Translations under genes and position numbers: made by a program
Notes under the pieces: generated by a model
What the model was told of the DNA's origin: nothing
The model's database searches: none
Seen by the model: only the letters and a program-made list of their open reading frames with translations
In this document: one piece after another, positions 7,569-14,859 of the stretch
How the letters are laid out: every line of letters starts with the position of its first letter
Position numbering within the stretch: position 1 is the stretch's first letter
Source of the DNA: Bacteroidales bacterium UBA4230
GTDB lineage: Bacteria > Bacteroidota > Bacteroidia > Bacteroidales > UBA932
Length of the DNA stretch: 22,205 nt
Direction: 5' to 3'
Assembly: GCA_002395605.1 (NCBI GenBank)
Contig: DGXO01000085.1
Span: 13,461-35,665 of the forward strand

Positions 7569-7880
7569 CTACAGGTTTGCATTGATCTTTTCCAGGAGTG
7601 CGGGTTTGGGCATTGCGCCAACGGTCTTGTCCACAATCTCACCGTTCTTTATGAACAGGAGGGTGGGGATGCTCATGATGCGGTACTGGGCGGCAATTTC
7701 ATCTGCGTCGTCCACGTTCACCTTCACAACGGTAATCTGCTCCGGCATTTCGGCCTCAACCTCATCAAGGATGGGAGAAAGCATACGGCAGGGACCGCAC
7801 CAAGTGGCCCAGAAATCAACAATAACAAGCTTGCTGTCCTGAATGAGCTCCGTAAAATTTGTATTAGTTGCAACTTTCAT
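7569..7880 (-). CDS. trxA: Thioredoxin
   Basis: Small cytoplasmic disulfide reductase of 103 residues. The active site is WCGPC (27-31) within VDFWATWCGPCRMLSPIL, and the cis-proline loop is SIPTLLFIKNGEIV with Pro72. No signal peptide. The ATG at 7880-7878 is preferred: an open frame continues to 7970, but the added residues are encoded by a palindromic repeat and by the promoter, and no thioredoxin family similarity appears there. It is the first gene of the ten-gene operon, with a clear promoter 22 bases upstream. The LOG gene begins 6 bp downstream. Confidence 0.97.
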   Translation of the reverse strand: MKVATNTNFTELIQDSKLVIVDFWATWCGPCRMLSPILDEVEAEMPEQITVVKVNVDDADEIAAQYRIMSIPTLLFIKNGEIVDKTVGAMPKPALLEKINANL

Positions 7881-7902
7881 AACTGTACATTTTATCAATT
7901 TA

Positions 7903-7933
7903 CAAATATAATATTTTTCTAACTCCTTTCCAA
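7903..7933 (-). promoter_or_regulatory. Bacteroidetes-type promoter for the trxA-dnaB operon
   Basis: On the minus strand the -7 box TATATTTG (7910-7903) matches TAnnTTTG, and a TTG (7933-7931) lies 20 bases upstream at the -33 position. The predicted leader before the trxA ATG is about 15-20 bases. This is the only convincing promoter found for the ten-gene operon. Confidence 0.72.
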
Positions 7934-7935
7934 GT

Positions 7936-7970
7936 GTGCCCTCCGTCCCAATTTTAGGGACGGTAAGCAC
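7936..7970. repeat. Imperfect palindrome, first of a pair
   Basis: Inverted arms of 14 bases (7936-7949 and 7957-7970) with 11 of 14 pairing around a 7-base loop. The core CCGTCCC/GGGACGG is shared with the second palindrome at 7986-8022, so the two belong to one repeat family. It lies immediately upstream of the trxA -33 element. Confidence 0.75.
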
Positions 7971-7985
7971 AAAACAGGCCGAAAA

Positions 7986-8022
7986 TGCGCCTACCGTCCC
8001 GGGTATATGGACGGTAGGCGCA
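7986..8022 (-). terminator. Perfect 14-bp palindrome, possible terminator of the outer-membrane protein gene
   Basis: Arms TGCGCCTACCGTCC (7986-7999) and GGACGGTAGGCGCA (8009-8022) pair without mismatch around a 9-base loop. Reading the minus strand, it follows the stop codon at 8043 by 20 bases and is followed by TTTTC, a short U tract. It is therefore terminator-like, but its likeness to 7936-7970 shows it is also a member of a repeat family. Confidence 0.6.
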
Positions 8023-8042
8023 CTTAGAGTAAAAATAGTTTC

Positions 8043-8741
8043 CTAGAAGAACAGGCCAAGGGTAACCTTGATACCCTGGTAGTTCTTGATGTCCTTGTAG
8101 CTGGTTTTGACGTTCTCAGTGATCTGGGCGCTGTCTATCTTGCCGCCGTTATACAGGCTGCCAAGGTTCATGAACCACTGTACGGTGAGCTGGAAGTGGT
8201 CCAGCACCTGTACGCCGCCGCCAATGCCAAAGCCGTACTCAAGCTTGTTCTTGGTTTCCTTGATTTCGGCGTTCCACTTTTCATAGTCTATGGAACCGCT
8301 GGAAACGGTGCCGTCTACCAGCATGGCATAATTCTCATTTCCGGTGATGGCGTATCCCACAAAGGGCTCAACAAGCACAAACGGACGGAACATAAGGAGG
8401 TCTACGCCTGCCTGAAGGCCGGCCGAAAGCTCCAGATATCCGGTTTTGGTCTGGAAGGAGTTTGCTGCATTTGCGTAAGTGCCGTCCGCGATGGTCTGCT
8501 GAAGGTTTGCGCCCTTCACCTGATATGCAATCTGAGGCTGGATGGCAAAGATGCTGCCAAGCTCCCAGCGCACTGCTGCGCCAACGTGATACAGACTCAC
8601 GTTCTTGAGATTTGCCATGGCATCCTTGGTGTTGACGCCGGTAGAGGAGGAAGTGAAACCTCCAATTACGCCAAACTGCTGGGCCTGCGCCACCGATGCG
8701 GTCACAAGAGCCGCGGCAATGATAACAAACAGTTTTTTCAT
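8043..8741 (-). CDS. Outer-membrane beta-barrel protein, PorT/OmpW-like size class
   Basis: A 232-residue exported protein of unknown specific function. The signal peptide is clear: MKKLF, then a hydrophobic core, then ASVAQA with cleavage after residue 20. The mature part has alternating hydrophobic/polar segments of about ten residues separated by loops rich in Asn, Gly, Ser and Asp, for example around residues 53-60, 66-74, 98-112 and 119-133, and it ends in an aromatic residue (VTLGLFF), as barrels inserted by the BAM complex do. Eight strands are plausible. It resembles the Bacteroidetes 'OMP_b-brl' families. It has its own promoter box and a hairpin after its stop, suggesting a single-gene unit independent of the efflux operon upstream. 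Confidence 0.85.
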   Translation of the reverse strand: MKKLFVIIAAALVTASVAQAQQFGVIGGFTSSSTGVNTKDAMANLKNVSLYHVGAAVRWELGSIFAIQPQIAYQVKGANLQQTIADGTYANAANSFQTKTGYLELSAGLQAGVDLLMFRPFVLVEPFVGYAITGNENYAMLVDGTVSSGSIDYEKWNAEIKETKNKLEYGFGIGGGVQVLDHFQLTVQWFMNLGSLYNGGKIDSAQITENVKTSYKDIKNYQGIKVTLGLFF

Positions 8742-8779
8742 GATATCTTCTCTTTTAGGTTAAAATCCTTTGATAACCG

Positions 8780-8787
8780 CAAAGATA
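8780..8787 (-). promoter_or_regulatory. -7 promoter element for the outer-membrane protein gene
   Basis: TATCTTTG on the minus strand matches TAnnTTTG and lies 38 bases upstream of the ATG at 8741. No good TTG is present at the -33 distance, so the promoter may be weak or activated. It begins 8 bases past the stop of the upstream PII-like gene. Confidence 0.5.
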
Positions 8788-8795
8788 ACAAAAAT

Positions 8796-9089
8796 TCACA
8801 ATGATTCCTCTATTGGAAGGACATAAGCCCTGAGGCCAAGTTTTTCGTTGGCCGAATCTGTTTCCCTCAGGGCCTTCATGATCTTGGGCGCCAGGGAATC
8901 ATCAACGGCTGTGAACAAGGCGTGGTTCTGCGTGGGCCATGCATGGGAGCCAAGGTGAGGCTCGCCGTCAATGCTCCCGCGGCCGCCAACTTCCGTCCAC
9001 ACGGTGTAGCCCCTTTGGCCGATGCCCTCCAGGAGCTCTACTATCTCCTGGTTATAGGCCTGGTTGTATGAAATGAATATCGCTTTCAT
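8796..9089 (-). CDS. Small conserved PII-like protein linked to an RND efflux operon
   Basis: A 97-residue protein without signal peptide or membrane segment. It begins MKAIFISYNQAYNQEIVEL and has a conserved-looking centre GRGSIDGEPHLGSHAWPTQN (residues about 41-60), then an acidic helix and RAYVLPIEESL. The size, the alternating strand-helix pattern and the Gly/His/Trp loop suggest a PII/CutA-type ferredoxin-like fold; this is inference from pattern and from my memory of Bacteroidetes homologues next to RND pumps. I chose the ATG at 9089; a TTG at 9098 is in frame but less likely. It follows the RND pump by 42 bp, an interval almost filled by a palindromic repeat. A cytosolic sensor or modulator of efflux is a possibility; function is unknown. 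Confidence 0.8.
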   Translation of the reverse strand: MKAIFISYNQAYNQEIVELLEGIGQRGYTVWTEVGGRGSIDGEPHLGSHAWPTQNHALFTAVDDSLAPKIMKALRETDSANEKLGLRAYVLPIEESL

Positions 9090-9103
9090 CGTTTTCAATT
9101 TTG

Positions 9104-9130
9104 AGATTCTTCGCTTCGCTCAGAATGACA
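9104..9130. repeat. 27-bp palindromic repeat, copy 1
   Basis: Identical over 27 bp to 19960-19986. Arms attcttcgc and gctcagaat (7 of 9 pairing) flank a TTC loop, followed by gaca. It begins one base after the RND pump stop codon (9132-9134) on the minus strand and ends 14 bases before the PII-like start. Confidence 0.92.
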
Positions 9131-9131
9131 A

Positions 9132-12100
9132 TTACGCCGCTTTGCGGGCCTTTCTACGTTCACGGTGCTCCGTGAAGCCGCAGTAAAGGACGGGAATGAG
9201 CACAAGGGTGATGAGCGTGGAGACACTCAGGCCCCATGCCACGGTGGTGCCCAGGCCCCTCCACATTTCCGAGCCTTCGCCGCGACCGAGAGCCATGGGA
9301 AGCATACCCAGAACCGTGGTGAGGGTGGTCATGAGGATAGGCCTCAGACGGCTTCTGGCGGCCGTTACGGATGCTTCGCGCACACTGTAGCCCCTCTCCT
9401 GCAGAAGGATAGTGTAGTCAATTAGCACAATACCGTTTTTAACCACAATACCCAGAAGGATTATAATGCCAATCAGGGACATCACTCCAATTGCCAGATT
9501 TCCAATCATGTTGCCAAGGAACACGCCCACAAAGGCAAACGGGATGGAGAACATGATCACAAACGGGCCCATGAAGGATTCAAACTGGGAAGCCATTACC
9601 ATGTACACCAGGATGATTATGAGAATCACAAGGAGGGTCATGTCGGAGAACATGTCCTGCTGGTTCTCATAGTCTCCGCCTATCCTCCAGCTGAACTGGG
9701 GGGGAAGAGGATTTGCGGCCATGATTGAATTCACTTCCTGAACGCCTTCAGAGAGGGATTTTCCACGGGACATGATGCCGGTGACCATAATGTAGCGGTC
9801 ACGGTTCTTGCGCTGGATGGTAGGCGGAACCTTGGACTCCACAATCCGGCCAAGGTCCTTAACCTTGATACCCCTTCCCTGGGTGTTGTAAATCATGATA
9901 TTCTCTATGTCCTCAATGGAAGTACGGAACTCAGGGGCATAACGCACGCGGATGTTGTACTCCTCACCGTCCTCCCTGTAATAAGAGGCCACGGAGCCTG
10001 ACATTGCGGCCGAAACAGCTGCAGCGGCCGTGACGGAGGAAAGGCCGTTGAGGGAGAGTTTCTCCCTGTCAAAGTCTACCTCGTATTCCGGCGTGTACTG
10101 GTCCCTGGAAAGGATTGCCTGTGCAAACAGGCCGGACTCCATCATGCGGGCACGGACTTCACGGGCCGTAGCCTCGGTTTCGGCAAAGTCATAGCCGTAA
10201 ATCTCCACCTGCACGGAGGCTCGGCCACCCATGCCGCCGCCTTCGGAAACATTGAACTTGTTGATTTCAGGGAACAGGCGGAGGTCGGCCCTCACAACGT
10301 CGGCAAGCTCCGATACGGAACGCTTACGGTTTTCCATGGACCCCACGTTGATGTTCATGGAGATGAGGTAGGTGCCGTTTTGCTGCATGGACGCAAACGC
10401 GTTGTCAGAGTCGGCCTGGCCGAAGCGGTAGCTAAGCACCTTAATCTCAGGGATATCGGCCGAAATCTTCTCATAGATGCGGGCCGCGACGTCACGGGTG
10501 ACGTCCTGTGCCGTACCGATAGGAAGTTCGATGGATGCCTGGATTCGGCCGCTGTCGGCGTTGGGGAAATACTCCGTCTTCATGCGGGGGATGTAGATTA
10601 CGGCAACCGCCGCAAATATCACCACCGCAAGCACCAGGATGAGTTTCTTCCTGGTCATGCACCAGCCGATGAACCTTGAATAACCCCTTGAAAGGGCATC
10701 CAGGGCCTTGTTCACCGGGCCGAAGACAAGCTTGAAGACCTTGCTTGTGTTGGGCTTGTTGTCCATAAGCTGTGAACACAGCATGGGAACCAGGGTAAGT
10801 GCCGCCACGGTGGACACTATCATGATGATGGAAACAATCCAGCCAAGCTGCCTGAACATGATGCCGGCCATACCGGAAATCATGGTAAGGGGCAGGAACA
10901 CGCACAGCATCGTGAGCGTGGAAGCGATGACGGAAATACCAACCTCCGCCGTACCGTGAACGGCCGCCTCCTTGGGTTTCTCTCCCCTTTCGAGGTGCGA
11001 GGTCACGTTCTCAAGAACCACAATGGCGTCGTCAACCACCATGCCGATTGCAATGGACAGGGCGCTCATGGAAATGATGTTGAGCGTGCTTCCGGTGGCA
11101 AACAGGTACAGCAGGGATGCCAGGAGGGCTATTGGGATGGAGAGCACAACTATGAGCGTACCCTTTAGCCTTCCAAGGAAGAGGAACACCACCAGCATAA
11201 CCACCAGGAAGGTGATGAGGATGGTCTCCTTTAGGGAGCTGATGGTACGCAGGATGTTGTCGGAGTTATCTACAACGGTTGTTATCTTGACATCCGCGGG
11301 GAGGTTTTTCTCCAGGCGGGCCATCTCTTTTTTGACCTTCCGGATAATCTCCACGGTGTTGTAGCCGCTCTGCTTCTGGATAATGATCTGGGCACCGCGG
11401 GTGCCGTTGGTGTAGGACTCCTGGCTCTTTTCCTCAACGTCGTCAACTACGCGGGCGACGTCCCTCAGGTACACTGCCGAACCTCCGAAGTTCCCCACCA
11501 CAATGTCAAGGAGTTCAGAGGGGTCCTGGAACTCCTTCTTGATGCGAAGGGTATAGGTATCTGAGCCGATATCTATGCTTCCGGAAGGGATATTGCGGTT
11601 TTCGGCCGAGATGATCTGGGAAATGACGGGGATGGAAAGGGAGTAGGCCTCCAGCTTTGCGGGGTCGCAGTACACCTGGATCTCACGCTTAGGGGCACCT
11701 GCCACGGACACGGTACCAACGCCCGTCACACGGGCAAGCGGGGTTGCCACGCGCTCGTCCAGGATCTTGTCCAGCGCGCTCACGCTCTGTGAAGCCGTAG
11801 CGGCCATGATCATGATGGGCATGTCGTCTACGCTGAACTTGAACAGGAAGGGCTGCGAGGCGCCGTCCGGGATGGTCTGGGATATCATGTCCAGTTTGTC
11901 CCTGACGTCGTTGGTGGCTTCGTCGATGTCTGTTCCGTACTCGAACTCCAGGGTGAGGACGGCAATGTTCTCACGGGAGTTGGAGGTGAGGTTCTTGAGG
12001 TTGGGAACACCGTTGAGGGAGTTCTCCAGGATTTTGGTGAGGTTGTTCTCAACATCTTCGGCCGAAGCCCCGGGATAGGAGCTCATGACCATGATGGTGT

Positions 12101-12227
12101 TGGACTCAATGTCCGGGAAATTGTCTACGGGGAGCCTGGTGAGGGCAAAGACGCCAAGGATGGCGAATGCCAGGAACACCAGCCCGGTAGTTACCGGATT
12201 GTTGACGGCTGTTCTGTAGATACTCAT
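9132..12227 (-). CDS. RND-family multidrug efflux permease (HAE1/AcrB-like)
   Basis: Inner-membrane proton-driven pump of a tripartite efflux system, 1031 residues, normal for the family. An N-terminal transmembrane helix (about 11-30) is followed by LPVDNFPDIE, typical of HAE1-type pumps. The proton-relay residues are present: Asp399-Asp400 in GMVVDDAIVVLENV (TM4) and Lys930 in GIVVKNGIVLIDYT (TM10). Twelve hydrophobic segments flank two large periplasmic loops (about 31-335 and 550-860). Heavy-metal pump motifs of the CusA type are not evident, so drugs, bile salts or lipids are likelier substrates; the exact one cannot be told. The ATG overlaps the adaptor stop by 4 bases. The TolC-adaptor-RND order is usual for Bacteroidetes. 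Confidence 0.97.
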   Translation of the reverse strand: MSIYRTAVNNPVTTGLVFLAFAILGVFALTRLPVDNFPDIESNTIMVMSSYPGASAEDVENNLTKILENSLNGVPNLKNLTSNSRENIAVLTLEFEYGTDIDEATNDVRDKLDMISQTIPDGASQPFLFKFSVDDMPIMIMAATASQSVSALDKILDERVATPLARVTGVGTVSVAGAPKREIQVYCDPAKLEAYSLSIPVISQIISAENRNIPSGSIDIGSDTYTLRIKKEFQDPSELLDIVVGNFGGSAVYLRDVARVVDDVEEKSQESYTNGTRGAQIIIQKQSGYNTVEIIRKVKKEMARLEKNLPADVKITTVVDNSDNILRTISSLKETILITFLVVMLVVFLFLGRLKGTLIVVLSIPIALLASLLYLFATGSTLNIISMSALSIAIGMVVDDAIVVLENVTSHLERGEKPKEAAVHGTAEVGISVIASTLTMLCVFLPLTMISGMAGIMFRQLGWIVSIIMIVSTVAALTLVPMLCSQLMDNKPNTSKVFKLVFGPVNKALDALSRGYSRFIGWCMTRKKLILVLAVVIFAAVAVIYIPRMKTEYFPNADSGRIQASIELPIGTAQDVTRDVAARIYEKISADIPEIKVLSYRFGQADSDNAFASMQQNGTYLISMNINVGSMENRKRSVSELADVVRADLRLFPEINKFNVSEGGGMGGRASVQVEIYGYDFAETEATAREVRARMMESGLFAQAILSRDQYTPEYEVDFDREKLSLNGLSSVTAAAAVSAAMSGSVASYYREDGEEYNIRVRYAPEFRTSIEDIENIMIYNTQGRGIKVKDLGRIVESKVPPTIQRKNRDRYIMVTGIMSRGKSLSEGVQEVNSIMAANPLPPQFSWRIGGDYENQQDMFSDMTLLVILIIILVYMVMASQFESFMGPFVIMFSIPFAFVGVFLGNMIGNLAIGVMSLIGIIILLGIVVKNGIVLIDYTILLQERGYSVREASVTAARSRLRPILMTTLTTVLGMLPMALGRGEGSEMWRGLGTTVAWGLSVSTLITLVLIPVLYCGFTEHRERRKARKAA

Positions 12228-13252
12228 AGCACGTTCACCTTCACGCCGTCCTTAAGGGCGGCCTGGCCCTTTACAACAACCTTCTGACCGTCCTGAAGCC
12301 CGGCCACAATTTCATATTCGGCACCCATGTGGCGGCCGACTGTTACGGGAATGTAACTTACCGTAGAGTCCTCGCCCAGCACATAGATGAAGCGGGTTCC
12401 GGTGCCTTCCTGCTTTACAAGGCACTGGTCCGGGACTATCACGCTCCTCCTGTCCCCGAAGTTCACGGTGACGCGGGCGTACATGCCGGGACGGAGCACT
12501 TTGTCTGCGTTAGGGACAACGACTTCGGCCTTAAAGGTATGCGTGACGGCATCTATGGTAGGATACAGGCGCTCAATCTTGCCCTGGAAGGTTTTGCCGG
12601 GGATGGCGTCTACGGTAAGGGACACCTTGTCGCCTTTTTTCACCTTGGTGTATTCGGACTCTGAGACTCCCACAAGGAGTTTCACGGGCACAACCTGCTG
12701 TACGGTGAAGATGGGGGCGCTCATGCCGAACATGTCCCCTTTGTCAAAATTACGGGCCGAAACATAGCCGGTGATGGGGCTGCGGAGGATGGTGTTCTCC
12801 TTCACGTTGTTGTAGTTGGACTTACGCACCTTGTAGCCAAGTTCCGCGGTCTCGAAGTCGCTCTTTGACACGCCGCCTTCCTCGTAGAGGCTCTTCAGGC
12901 GCTCGTACTCGATTTCGTCGTTTTTCACCTGAAGCTCAAGCTGGTCAAGCTGCAGGCGGTCCATTTCGGCAAGGACCTGTCCCTTCTGGACATAGTCCCC
13001 CACCTCCACGTTGATTTTGCGGATGCGGCCGCCGCTCTGTGGCATGATGTTGTTCACGGCGTATGCCTCTACGGTAGAGGCGTAAACGCTCTCCTGAGGC
13101 ACCAGACGAGCCTCGGCCACTGCAATTTCCACGTTGGGAACAATCTCTGCGGGAGCCGCAGGAGCGGGGGTTTCGGCCTTCTTGGAGCCGAAGTTGCCGC
13201 ACGATACCGCGGCAAGAAGAGTTGCTATAACTGCAATTCCTTTACTATTCAT
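12224..13252 (-). CDS. Efflux periplasmic adaptor lipoprotein (HlyD/AcrA family)
   Basis: Membrane-fusion protein linking the RND pump to the TolC-like channel. A lipoprotein signal ends AAVSC with Cys18 as the lipidation site; no acidic surface-export signal follows (CGNFGSKKAE), so retention in the periplasm is expected. Order of parts: barrel-sandwich/lipoyl half (about 72-100, SGGRIRKINVEVGDYVQKGQ), a short helical hairpin (about 101-155), the second lipoyl half (TILRSPITGYVSARNFDKGD), a beta-barrel (about 190-265, including LVGVSESEYTKVKKGDKV), and the membrane-proximal domain. At 342 residues it is of normal length. It overlaps the TolC-like gene by 8 bases and the pump gene by 4 bases. 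Confidence 0.95.
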   Translation of the reverse strand: MNSKGIAVIATLLAAVSCGNFGSKKAETPAPAAPAEIVPNVEIAVAEARLVPQESVYASTVEAYAVNNIMPQSGGRIRKINVEVGDYVQKGQVLAEMDRLQLDQLELQVKNDEIEYERLKSLYEEGGVSKSDFETAELGYKVRKSNYNNVKENTILRSPITGYVSARNFDKGDMFGMSAPIFTVQQVVPVKLLVGVSESEYTKVKKGDKVSLTVDAIPGKTFQGKIERLYPTIDAVTHTFKAEVVVPNADKVLRPGMYARVTVNFGDRRSVIVPDQCLVKQEGTGTRFIYVLGEDSTVSYIPVTVGRHMGAEYEIVAGLQDGQKVVVKGQAALKDGVKVNVL

Positions 13253-14768
13253 ATGTCTTGTCTTCTGTAAAATCGTAACCTAATGTCTGTTCAAGACCGG
13301 CCTTTGCCACTACAAAGTTGTAAACGGCCTGCGCCGCCTGGAGGCGGGTTTGGGTGAGGGTGAGCTCCGTGTTGTTGAGGTCCGTGAGAGTGCTCTTCCC
13401 AACCTCGAAGCTCTTGGAGGCAATGTTGTAGGCCTTCTCCGCGCTTGTAAGGGCCTCCTTAGCGGCGTCGTAGGTTTTCATTGCCGTATCCATGGTGGAG
13501 AGGCTCTGGCGGATGCCAATGCGGATCTGGCGCTCAGTGTTTTCCCTCTGTAGCTGAAGTTCGTCGGCCTGCACGCGCGTTTGCTTGATGGTATGGTAGC
13601 GCTGCCCGCCGGAGAAGATGGGGATGTTCAGGGAAAACACCGCCGTGCTTGAAGGCAGCCATTTCCACTGGCTCAGGTTGAACTTGTCGCTCTGGGTGTA
13701 GTAGTTGTAGGAAATCTGGGCCGAAAGCGTAGGGAGGTAGGCGTACTGCTGCATCCTTATCTGCTTTGAAAGCATTTCGGCCTGCGCTTCCAGCTGGCGG
13801 AGCTGGGTATTGCGGTCAAGGGAAGCCTCCGAGCCTTCATTGATGTCGTAGAACATGTGCTGGGCAAAGTCTTCCAGGGTTCCCACCACATCTACCGGAC
13901 GGTCAAGGTCCAGTCCCATGACGGCCTTCAGCTGCCACAGGGACAGGTAGATTGAGTTTTCGGCGTTGTAGACGTTGGGGATGGCCGCGGCAAGGGAGCT
14001 CTGCGCACGGGCAAGGTCAAGCTCCGACGCCTTCTGGACATTATAGCGGCTTTCCGTTGTCTTGAGGTTCTGGGCGGCGTTTTCAAAAACGGCGTTGTAG
14101 ACATCGTAGGAGGCCTTTGCCATAAGCACGGCGTAGTAGGCCTGCTTTACCTGGGTAACGGTTCCAAGGCGGCTTTCGCGGGCTTTCTCAACGGCAAGTT
14201 CCACCTGGTCTCCGGTAAGGCGGAGGCTCTCCCATAGCTGGGCATTGATTATGGGCATGGATGCGCTAAGGCCCAGCTGGACTTGATTGCGGCGGCCCAT
14301 CTCAATGGGGTCACTGCTGGAAGAGGTCTTTTCCTCTGTCTTTGGAGCCTCATAAGGCACAAACGGCGTGCTGGTGGCGGTGTAGAGCTGCTTGATGTAG
14401 TACATGATGGGCTCAAAGGCGCTGGTCATCATAGAAGCCATGCCGCCGCCGGAAGAACCTGAAGACTCGTCATCCGAGCCGAAGAACACCTTCTGCTTCT
14501 GGATTGCGTAACTGTACATTCCGGAAGCGTTGATCTGGGGGAACAGAGCGCCGTAAGACCCTTTTTGGGCATATTTCTGGCGCGTTACCTCCATGTCGGC
14601 AACCTTCACGGACGTATTTTCACTGAGGGCTATCTTTATGGCATCGTCAAGGGTGAGGACAAGGGCGGAGTCCTTCCCGGTAGCAGTGCCGGCCGCATCC
14701 TGATACTGGGCCCATGCCGAACAAGGCAGGAGGAGAAGCAGGGTGAGGGCAAAATTTTTAATACACAT
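13245..14768 (-). CDS. TolC-family outer-membrane efflux channel
   Basis: Outer-membrane channel of the tripartite pump, 507 residues. A signal peptide (hydrophobic LTLLLLLP core, cleavage after SAWA, residue 20) precedes the first OEP repeat (about 38-275) and the second (about 300-495). Family features include LTLDDAIKIALSENTSVK near the start and SLNIPIFSGGQRYHTIKQTR in the second half. A Ser/Gly/Met/Thr-rich segment at about residues 98-160 (SDDESSGSSGGGMASMM and following) is longer than in E. coli TolC and probably forms an extracellular loop. No confident promoter was found in the 91 bases between the lgt stop and this start; the nearest TAnnTTTG-like word (TAGTTTTA) overlaps the ATG. 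It is the first gene of the four-gene efflux operon. Confidence 0.95.
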   Translation of the reverse strand: MCIKNFALTLLLLLPCSAWAQYQDAAGTATGKDSALVLTLDDAIKIALSENTSVKVADMEVTRQKYAQKGSYGALFPQINASGMYSYAIQKQKVFFGSDDESSGSSGGGMASMMTSAFEPIMYYIKQLYTATSTPFVPYEAPKTEEKTSSSSDPIEMGRRNQVQLGLSASMPIINAQLWESLRLTGDQVELAVEKARESRLGTVTQVKQAYYAVLMAKASYDVYNAVFENAAQNLKTTESRYNVQKASELDLARAQSSLAAAIPNVYNAENSIYLSLWQLKAVMGLDLDRPVDVVGTLEDFAQHMFYDINEGSEASLDRNTQLRQLEAQAEMLSKQIRMQQYAYLPTLSAQISYNYYTQSDKFNLSQWKWLPSSTAVFSLNIPIFSGGQRYHTIKQTRVQADELQLQRENTERQIRIGIRQSLSTMDTAMKTYDAAKEALTSAEKAYNIASKSFEVGKSTLTDLNNTELTLTQTRLQAAQAVYNFVVAKAGLEQTLGYDFTEDKTYE

Positions 14769-14800
14769 AAAACTAACTGAATAAGTTGGCTATTCACTGC

Positions 14801-14830
14801 AAAAACCAGGCCCGCATATTGATGCGGGCC
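14801..14830 (-). terminator. Intrinsic terminator of lgt
   Basis: On the minus strand a perfect 9-bp stem GGCCCGCAT/ATGCGGGCC with loop CAAT (14830-14809) is followed by TGGTTTTT (14808-14801). It lies 29 bases after the lgt stop codon and separates lgt from the efflux operon. Confidence 0.85.
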
Positions 14831-14859
14831 AAAAATTCAGCATGAACGCGTGAATATAT

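Noticed and set aside
7881..7970. N-terminal extension of thioredoxin to an earlier start
   Set aside because: The extra codons run through the promoter and a palindrome; thioredoxin begins normally at MKVATNTNF.
9090..9098. TTG start for the PII-like protein three codons upstream
   Set aside because: An ATG three codons later starts the pattern MKAIFIS expected of the family; the TTG is less likely.
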